Part shown: positions 57,663 through 64,000 of the stretch, one piece after another
How the letters are laid out: every line of letters starts with the position of its first letter
Numbering within the stretch: position 1 is the first letter of the stretch
DNA from: Calycina herbarum
Lineage: Eukaryota; Ascomycota; Leotiomycetes; Helotiales; Pezizellaceae
NCBI GenBank assembly: GCA_001414485.1
Contig: LLEY01000122.1
Span: 62,001-126,000, forward strand
Length of the DNA stretch: 64,000 bases
Direction: 5' to 3'
Program-made: the position numbers and the translations under genes
The notes under the pieces: generated by a model
What the model saw: the letters and a program-made list of their open reading frames with translations, nothing else
Databases searched by the model: none
Told to the model about the DNA's origin: nothing

Positions 57663-57695
57663 GAAATCGGGGAGGAAGAAATTGATGTGGTTTGA
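57663..57695 (+). pseudogene. Degenerate sixth repeat unit after the stop
   Basis: In frame after the TGA, 57663-57692 reads EIGEEEIDVV, aligning residue for residue with EVADGELDTV of unit 3, then TGA. The precursor therefore probably once had a sixth unit, lost by a CGA-to-TGA change at 57660-57662. Confidence 0.7.
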
Positions 57696-58784
57696 AGATT
57701 TTGGATAAGAAAGGGGGCCTTTAGGTGGGATTTGATTACGGGTTTCACTTGCAAATTGTATTTCTTGAAGGGCCACAGCAGTGAAGTTGAGAGACCTTCG
57801 TGGAATGAATTATTAGTTGTTACTAGAAGAATCAAGCGAGGGGAAATTTCCTAGCAAGCCAGTCTTTACGAACAACTGAATCCTCTCTTTCCCAATAAGT
57901 CCAAAAATGATTGAAATTGTTCTTGTTATTCCGATCTTGTGCTTCAGTGATACTCCCTTTTCTGTGCACAGATTTACACCAGCACCAACACTTGAGGTTT
58001 GACTCAATCAAGATCTACTATCTTGCAGCATGTTCGCATTCTAAGAATGGAGTTAGTTGGAAACCATCCTGAGGATAACATTGTCAATACTTGACGCAAC
58101 GTTATCACATCATCGTATTTCACTATCTGCAACCTGATGCAAACTCCCATTTCAGTCACAATTCCGTTGTTACCTGCATGAACTAGTATCTGATATATTA
58201 CCCACAAGTTGGTGACATAAAATCGGAAGAACTAGTAAGCCGGATGTAGTGCTACGAGAGGGATTTTTCAAGGATCTTTTGAAAACTCAGGCATTTGAAA
58301 AGAGACTTGTAGCACGATACACGCTTTTCGATATATGCATGTGGCGCAAGGATTTGCCCAAAAGCATGTATGAGACAAACATGTATTCAAACGCATGACC
58401 GATCTTCTGTTATCAAGAATTGATAACCAAACCCTCTCTGAGACACTATTGATGAATGTTTTGGGTCACTACAGATACATTAGGTAGAAAGTCAGACGCA
58501 AAAAACTCGTATCCGACACCGAGCAAACCTATTACCTTCCGACTATGGCAGGCAGGCTTGTTGGTGTTGGTGTTGGTGTTTGTTAGCGTGGCAGTGCGTG
58601 GGTCTACCCTGTAACTCTTTCTTTAGCCGAAGGCGAAGGTGAATGGACTGCCGAGTGACCTATACACACAGCCAGTCAGTTGATCGCACAATGAAACACA
58701 TCCACATATCCACTGAAAACAAAACGAAAAGAACACAAAAATTGGGTTCCCAATGATTGAGGCCGACTCATTTGGAAAGACAAA
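57696..58784. other. Intergenic, upstream of the MFS exporter
   Basis: No gene seen. A short GTTGGT tandem run lies near 58559-58582 (about four units) and GTGGGTCTACCC near 58600. Confidence 0.5.
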
Positions 58785-60422
58785 ATGGAATCTCAAGACA
58801 CAGAAAAGGGTCTCTCGACAGGAGACGAGGTGAATGAGAAAATAAATCAAGATGTCTCAAATGTGGTTGATTTCAATAACCCCAGGGACCCAACAGATCC
58901 ATTGAACTGGTCTTACGGATACAAATGGACACTAATTGTCTTGCTTTCGATGATGACATTGATCATGTATGTTGCCAGAACTCCCAATCACATGATATTA
59001 TTGACATCTCACAGCAACATCGCAATACCCATTATCGCACCGGCAATTCCAGACATCTTAAAAGATCTCGGCGACGAAAATGCCTCTGGCATCCACTCAA
59101 CCCTCATCTTCTGCGTATGGGGAATCGGCCAAGCCCTCGGGTCTCTCATCCTCTCTCCGTTCTCAGAAATCCACGGTCGACTTCCTGTATACCATATCTC
59201 CACTGCGCTATTCATTCTTCTCTCCATCGGCGGAGCGTTAAGTGTGAACATCAATATGGTCATAACCTTTAGATTCCTGATGGGATTCGTAACAATTTGC
59301 CCCTCTCTCAACCCACCAATCGTTGGCGATATCTTCCCCATCGAAGAGCGAGGGAAAGCAATGGCTATGGTCTCAATAGCACCACTTCTAGGAACTGCTA
59401 TTGGCCCTGCTATGGGAGGCTATCTGTCTCAATCGAAGGGGTGGCGATGGTCTTTTTGGATTGTTGCTATACTTACTGCTGGCTTCGAAATCGCACTTCT
59501 CGCTGTCTATCGCGAAACCTACCGTGTCAAGATTTTGAAACGGAAAACGGAAAAATTGAGGAAGGAGACTGGGAATACGCTTTTGCGATCGAAATTCGAT
59601 CGTCTTTCCGTGACTAAGAAACAACTTTGGACGTCGTCTATCATTCGACCGATGAGGATGATTTTGCTTTCTCCTATTGTGCTTCTTATCTCTTTGTATG
59701 GATCACTTGTTTATGGGTATATTTATTTGTTGGCTGCGACTTTGACTGAAATTTATGGGTCTGTTTATGGATTCTCGCATGGAGAGGCGGGGTTAGTGTA
59801 TATTGCAATCGGTAAGTATTTTTCGCTCCCGCCAACACTTCTTTCTATTTCCAAGAATTATTGTCACAAGTGGTTGAAAAGCATAAAACCGAGCTAATAA
59901 ATGTGATAACACCAAGGGCTTGGTATGCTGGTTGGGGTTCTCTTCTGTGGTTTTACCATGGACTCCTATATGCAATCACAAATCCGTCGCCACGGTGGCA
60001 AATCGGAGCCCGAATATCGTCTCATGCCTATGATTCTAGGTGGAATCATAATGCCCATAGGACTATTTATGTACGGATGGGCAGTAGCCAAACATCTCTC
60101 CGCCCCTGTCTCCATTCTGGGCATTGGAATTTTCTCCTTCGGCGTTGCAGTATGTCAGGTAGTGTCGCCCAGTTACCTTGTCGATGCTTTTGGAATTTAT
60201 GCTGCTTCAGCTGTAGCAGCAAATTTGGTATTACGCTACTTGGCGAGTGCGGTGTTGCCGTTGGCAGCACCGGCGATGTATGCAAATTTGGGATATGGAT
60301 GGGGAAATTCGTTGCTGGGGTTTGTTGCTCTTGCCTTTGTTCCTGCCCCGGTGTTGCTGATGAAGTACGGGAAGAAGGTCCGTGGTGCTGGGTGGTTCAA
60401 GGACAAGACAATAGTTGATTGA
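58785..60422 (+). CDS. MFS transporter, DHA1-type drug:H+ antiporter family
   Basis: Exons 58785-58966, 59015-59811 and 59917-60422 give 494 residues. The first intron is 48 nt, a multiple of three, so it can be overlooked; splicing it out removes a non-membrane stretch from helix 1. Family features are the N-terminal PRDPTDPLNWSYGYKW, helix 1 ending IPIIAPAIPDI, the loop motif SPFSEIHGRLPVY between helices 2 and 3, and PIVGDIFPIEERGKAMA and GPAMGGYLSQSKGWRWSFWI in the helix 4-5 region. Such pumps export drugs, toxins or peptide products. It lies 1.1 kb after the repeat precursor on the same strand, so export of the peptide or resistance to it is plausible. Confidence 0.9.
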
Positions 60423-62442
60423 AAGTTGGAGTGATATGCTGGGCACTCGCTTCACTTTTATGAGCGAAGGTAAAATTTGATAGATGGAGGTCCAGGGGAA
60501 TTGATTGCCCGAGTCGAGCGTGGAACATTCTTGAATCTCTCATTCTTTCTGTCTATCTCGGTCTAAATATAGAGGGTCGTCAAAAGATTATATACCGAGG
60601 TCTCACGTAAAAGCGTGAAGAAAGTAGGAAAGATCATGACGACTGAGAATCAAGTTCAATTGCATATTTTGAGGGGATTGTGATGTGATGTGATGCCTTG
60701 GCGAAGATGTGGCTTTCTCTGTCCTGGTTTCAGAAGGAGTTTGTTTTTGGGACGGGGCGATTTGTATAGTGACCTCTGATGGGTTTAATAGTCAGGTTTA
60801 CTCGATACGGCATCCTAAATGCACCAAAGGCCAAAAACGGCTAAATCGTAAATCGTAAATCGTAAATCGCAAAATTCAAATATTTATAAATATAGCTAGA
60901 GTAGAACTCGATAATTACTAGCTAAGCCCTCTGAGCAAAGGGTACTTGTCTTCCTTTATTTCTACTCTCTTACTTTAGCTTTCTTTCTCTTGGTAATAAT
61001 TAATAAAGAAGAAGAAAAGAGGGGGGAGAAGAAGAAGGGAGGGCGAGTAAGCATCTCCGAATTCAGGGGAAAGTTTTTCCTAGCGTGGGTAAGGGGAGTT
61101 TAAGTAAACATTCCTCTCCTTCCTCTCCCCCGCCCTTTGCCCTTTCTCTCTTATTTATTAATATTAAGCAACGATAGTAAGAAAGCGATAAAATACGATA
61201 GGAGAATGCGATAGTGGGTCTGCTAGCTCGTAATAAGCTACGTACTGCTACTTATCGCACTATACACGTGATGCCTACTATCCTTGCTCTCTAATTGGCC
61301 TGCTATAAAAGAGCCTATATGTCGATAGAGCAGGTTCTGATCTCCTGCACCTATCTAAATTACTCACCGAGCTACCACTACCATCTGCCTCAAGTCCTCT
61401 TCCCACAACCAAAGTGACGCTGCTAGAGGAGTCGGGTTACAGAGAGTCCTTACTTGTGGGGTGAGTACGACTACGGTCTAGGCAGCGTAGGTAGTGTCAT
61501 ATGTGTGTGGAGAGAACGCGATATGACTTTCTTTTCATCCCATCATACCTTACAAGTATGTGGCATAAGCACAAGGTGCGCCCCGCCATACAGTAGGCTA
61601 CGCGCAATCTACAAGTAAAATCTTACTTCTCGCTCCTCAGGAAAGGGATACGGCGGGTGCTCCCGCTCCATTTACTGTACAGCTCGATCCCGAGGGGAAC
61701 TGATTCTTTTGTCCTTCCGGGGAGTAAAGACATTTTTTGGAGGGTTCCGGAGGCCGAAACTGGACGTCCTGATACACTGAAAACTCCCCTCGAAAGACTT
61801 ATAAGAATATGGCACCATGGGCGTTGGCTATCTCCAGCTCGTTGCGTCTTTGAGTCAATCCCTCATTTTCGCGTCTCAATGGCCAATTCGGCATCTATCC
61901 CCAAAACAAAAACACAGGCGACAACACGAAAAGCTCCAACATGAGTACCTTACCCAGTACTTTTAAGAGTAAGACATACAGACAGAAACAAGTTAATCCC
62001 AGATGAAATAATTCCTGCATCGCTTTCGCTTGTTATTTACAAGATTTTCCCATTGTTCCTCACATACAAGGTATCGTATCGTTGCTCTTTCCCGTGCCTT
62101 CTCCGTTCTCCCCAACCGTAGCCAACCCGCCCTCAATCGTTCCTTCCCTCCCAATCGGTCGTCAATCCAAACCGACCTCTCCCCGTCCATTTTCCTTCAC
62201 TTCTAAACCAACAACAATCTAACATCGACAATCCCATCGCTTCTGTGGTTCCATCATCCATCATACATCGTTCGAGTCACGTTATTCTGTCGCTTGAGCA
62301 TATCCGCATTCCAGTTCTTGTAGGTTTTACCATGGGGTTATTGTGCTTGGGGTGCTTCTACTTTTACTGATGGCTTTGTTAATAGATTAACCCGACTTCG
62401 ACCCTCTTCCCAACACCTGTGGAGCACGGAGATATTCTCATC
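60423..62442. other. 2 kb gene-poor region with AT-rich patch and promoter-like segment
   Basis: 60809-61200 starts with a dispersed repeat and is AT-rich. A purine run (AAGAAGAAGA-type) lies near 61010-61050. 61255-61400 carries ACACGTGATG, a CTATAAAAGAG TATA-like box and a start-like region, and may be an old LTR. ORFs at 61657-61944 and 61993-62190 have no features that support them. Confidence 0.4.
60809..60910 (+). repeat. Dispersed repeat with 7 bp tandem units, copy 1
   Basis: GCATCCTAAATGCACCAAA followed by about four units of AAATCGT/C, then TATAGCTAGAGTAGAACT. A direct copy is at 63644-63740. It marks a change from gene-type to AT-rich DNA. Confidence 0.65.
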
Positions 62443-63055
62443 ATGAATCTTCGGTGTTTGGCATTCTTTGGGTTTGCTGTAGCTATCGCCACAACCTTCT
62501 TTGTGGGGACTTTGGCTGTCCATGAACCTCAATGCGTGGACTTCTGGGGCATGGTCTTGCAGAATATAGATCCCGACAGCATTGTCCCCGACATTGTCCA
62601 GAATGTTCTCTCAAAACTCTTCCCGGAAATGGATGTCCAGGCCATTCACCAGGTCCAGATGGTCATCGAAAAAGACCCGGGGTTCATGTCTGCAGTTGAT
62701 AACGTCAAGATTGAATTCCACAAAGTCGAGCCAATGTTGCGGAAAGGTTTTTGTTCTTTTCCGGTTCCAGTGTCGGGACCATGCCGCCTCATCACGGAGC
62801 AGTACATGAAATTCTCCCAGGAGCAAGGTAAGTTCATCGTTCCCGTTCATCAAAGGAATCTGGACTAACAAAGTTATAGACAGCAATGTTACTTTCGAAA
62901 TCGATACAAACTTAGCAACCGCCTGTCTCATATCACCCTTCCTCGACGGCTCCAAGCTCGTAGAACTGTTGAAAAGTCTTCTGAGATTCCAATTGCTTAT
63001 GGCGGAGTTAACACCACCTGCACCCAAGGATAATATACTTCTCCAAGAGCTCTGA
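62443..63055 (+). CDS. Small secreted cysteine-containing protein, function unknown
   Basis: Exons 62443-62827 and 62880-63055 (GTAAGT donor, TTATAG acceptor) give 186 residues. The ATG at 62443 (MNLRCLAFFGFAVAIATTFF) starts a signal peptide or membrane anchor ending near LAVHE. The mature part has spaced cysteines (EPQCVDFW, KGFCSFPVPVSGPCRL, ATACLIS) and no known domain. Size, secretion signal and cysteines are those of a candidate effector or extracellular peptide, but I do not recognise the family. Confidence 0.7.
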
Positions 63056-63643
63056 TACGACATCTGTTCTGTCGCTGGGGACCGGGCTAGCTTTAGAGAT
63101 GATTATCGGATATGGGTGGTGGAATACCTTGGCCATCAGGGTCCCTATCTTTGTAGGAGACACATAGCGTAACAACAATTCTACCAAGAAATTGCTTTTG
63201 AGTGCAATGAGTGAAGCGTGTGTGACTCATCCCTTGACGTAACAGAAACACTCCGCACTGTTTCACCAGCTCGGTATTTTTTTCCATTCTCATTTTCCAC
63301 CCCCGAAGCAAGCAATTGTTTAACAGCTGCGAGACGATGATGAGTTTAGGAGTTTTGGGCCTCAAAAGATCTAATACCCGTAAAGTAAATGGCTCACATT
63401 TGTAATCAAGCGAGAAGGGAGGTGAGGAGAGATGTCATTTTTTGGTACAGCAAAGAACAATCCTATCCAAAAATTGTTCTTACTTGTCTGTACGCTAGGC
63501 TACTGTGCACTAAATTTTCTCCATCATTTTTTCCCCTCCAATGCTACCCCAAAAAGCACCATCCCAAAAAATATTTTCATTTAGTAGAAGCGACGGCCGC
63601 CACGGCTAGCAACAAAAGTACCAATCCGAAACGCACCACGTAG
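63056..63643. other. Intergenic, no gene seen
   Basis: Normal composition with A- and T-rich runs. Short ORFs on both strands look like chance. Confidence 0.45.
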
Positions 63644-63740
63644 GGCGTCCTGGATACACCAAAAAGTCGGAATCGACTAAATCGCAAATCGCAAATCGCA
63701 AATTGTAAAAGTCAAGTATTTATAGCTAGAGTAGAACTTA
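63644..63740 (+). repeat. Dispersed repeat with 7 bp tandem units, copy 2
   Basis: GCGTCCTGGATACACCAAA, then about four units of AAATCGC, then TATAGCTAGAGTAGAACT. Direct copy of 60809-60910. AT-rich, RIP-like DNA follows to the window end. Confidence 0.65.
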
Positions 63741-64000
63741 ACAACTATTATATATTCTTGTTGATTCTGAAATAGATATTTTTAATTATACTAGAACTTT
63801 AATATAAGAGTTAATACTTCTTTAAAGTTTAAAATATAAACTATTAGTAACTTAACTCTTATTAATCTATTAGAAGAGCGCTACTAGTAATTCTATTTTG
63901 AAAATTAGTTTATTATTCTAAAAGATCTAGATAAATAATTCTTAATTCTTTTTAAATTATTTATATAATTAACTTAATTATATAGGCTAGTCTTAGATAA
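63741..64000. other. AT-rich RIP-like sequence to the window end
   Basis: CA and TG dinucleotides are nearly absent. It is presumably the start of another degraded transposon block. No domain was recognised. Confidence 0.5.

Noticed and set aside
57387..57835. Reverse ORFs of 129-134 codons over the peptide precursor
   Set aside because: They mirror the 45 bp tandem repeats of the real plus-strand precursor.
61657..61944. 95-codon ORF in the gene-poor right region
   Set aside because: No domain, intron or signal peptide, and its start lies in a promoter-like or repeat-derived stretch.

Overview
The window reads as nuclear DNA of a filamentous ascomycete (Pezizomycotina). Genes have short introns of about 40-160 nt with GTAAGT/GTATGT-type donors. 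Transposable elements carry the signature of repeat-induced point mutation (RIP): CpA/TpG dinucleotides almost vanish and TGG or CAG/CAA codons have become TAG/TAA. A leotiomycete-like fungus is possible but only a guess. DNA is sharply two-part: AT-rich RIP-degraded transposon blocks (about 1-10430, 21470-47800, short pieces near 60840-61200 and 63680-64000) and gene-bearing balanced DNA (about 10650-21400 and 47950-63650).

Left block: a Ty3/gypsy chromovirus pol remnant with a pogo/Fot1-type transposon in its integrase, an old LTR with a gag-like remnant, and a 2.8 kb LTR-bounded element. First gene island: a chromodomain gene broken by a 218 bp repeat, a 290-codon ORF, an F-box/ankyrin gene, two divergent genes for probably secreted proteins of unknown function, and a Tc1/mariner element with 41 bp terminal inverted repeats next to a second, inverted copy of the 218 bp repeat.

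Middle block: nested LTR elements that can be dated relative to each other by target-site duplications. A gypsy element carried a same-family copy in opposite orientation (TSD CTATA) and was then apparently rearranged by inversion. A younger full-length gypsy (27660-33124, TSD CTATC) entered it. Next come a second gypsy, a full Ty1/copia element (37017-44841) carrying a pogo transposon, and the end of a third gypsy interrupted by two solo LTRs.

Right gene island: a Dal5-type MFS transporter, a metal-dependent amidohydrolase, a fungal rhodopsin-fold seven-helix membrane protein, a UstYa-type (DUF3328) oxidase-like protein, a small secreted precursor made of five 15-residue repeats with Kex2 KR sites, and a DHA1-type MFS exporter. 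A repeat precursor about 1.3 kb from a UstYa gene and next to an exporter is the layout of fungal dikaritin-type RiPP (ribosomally made, modified peptide) clusters. The repeat sequence is not one I recognise from a known product, and some units lack any aromatic residue, so this is the best candidate here for an undescribed system. A small secreted cysteine-containing protein gene follows at the right edge.
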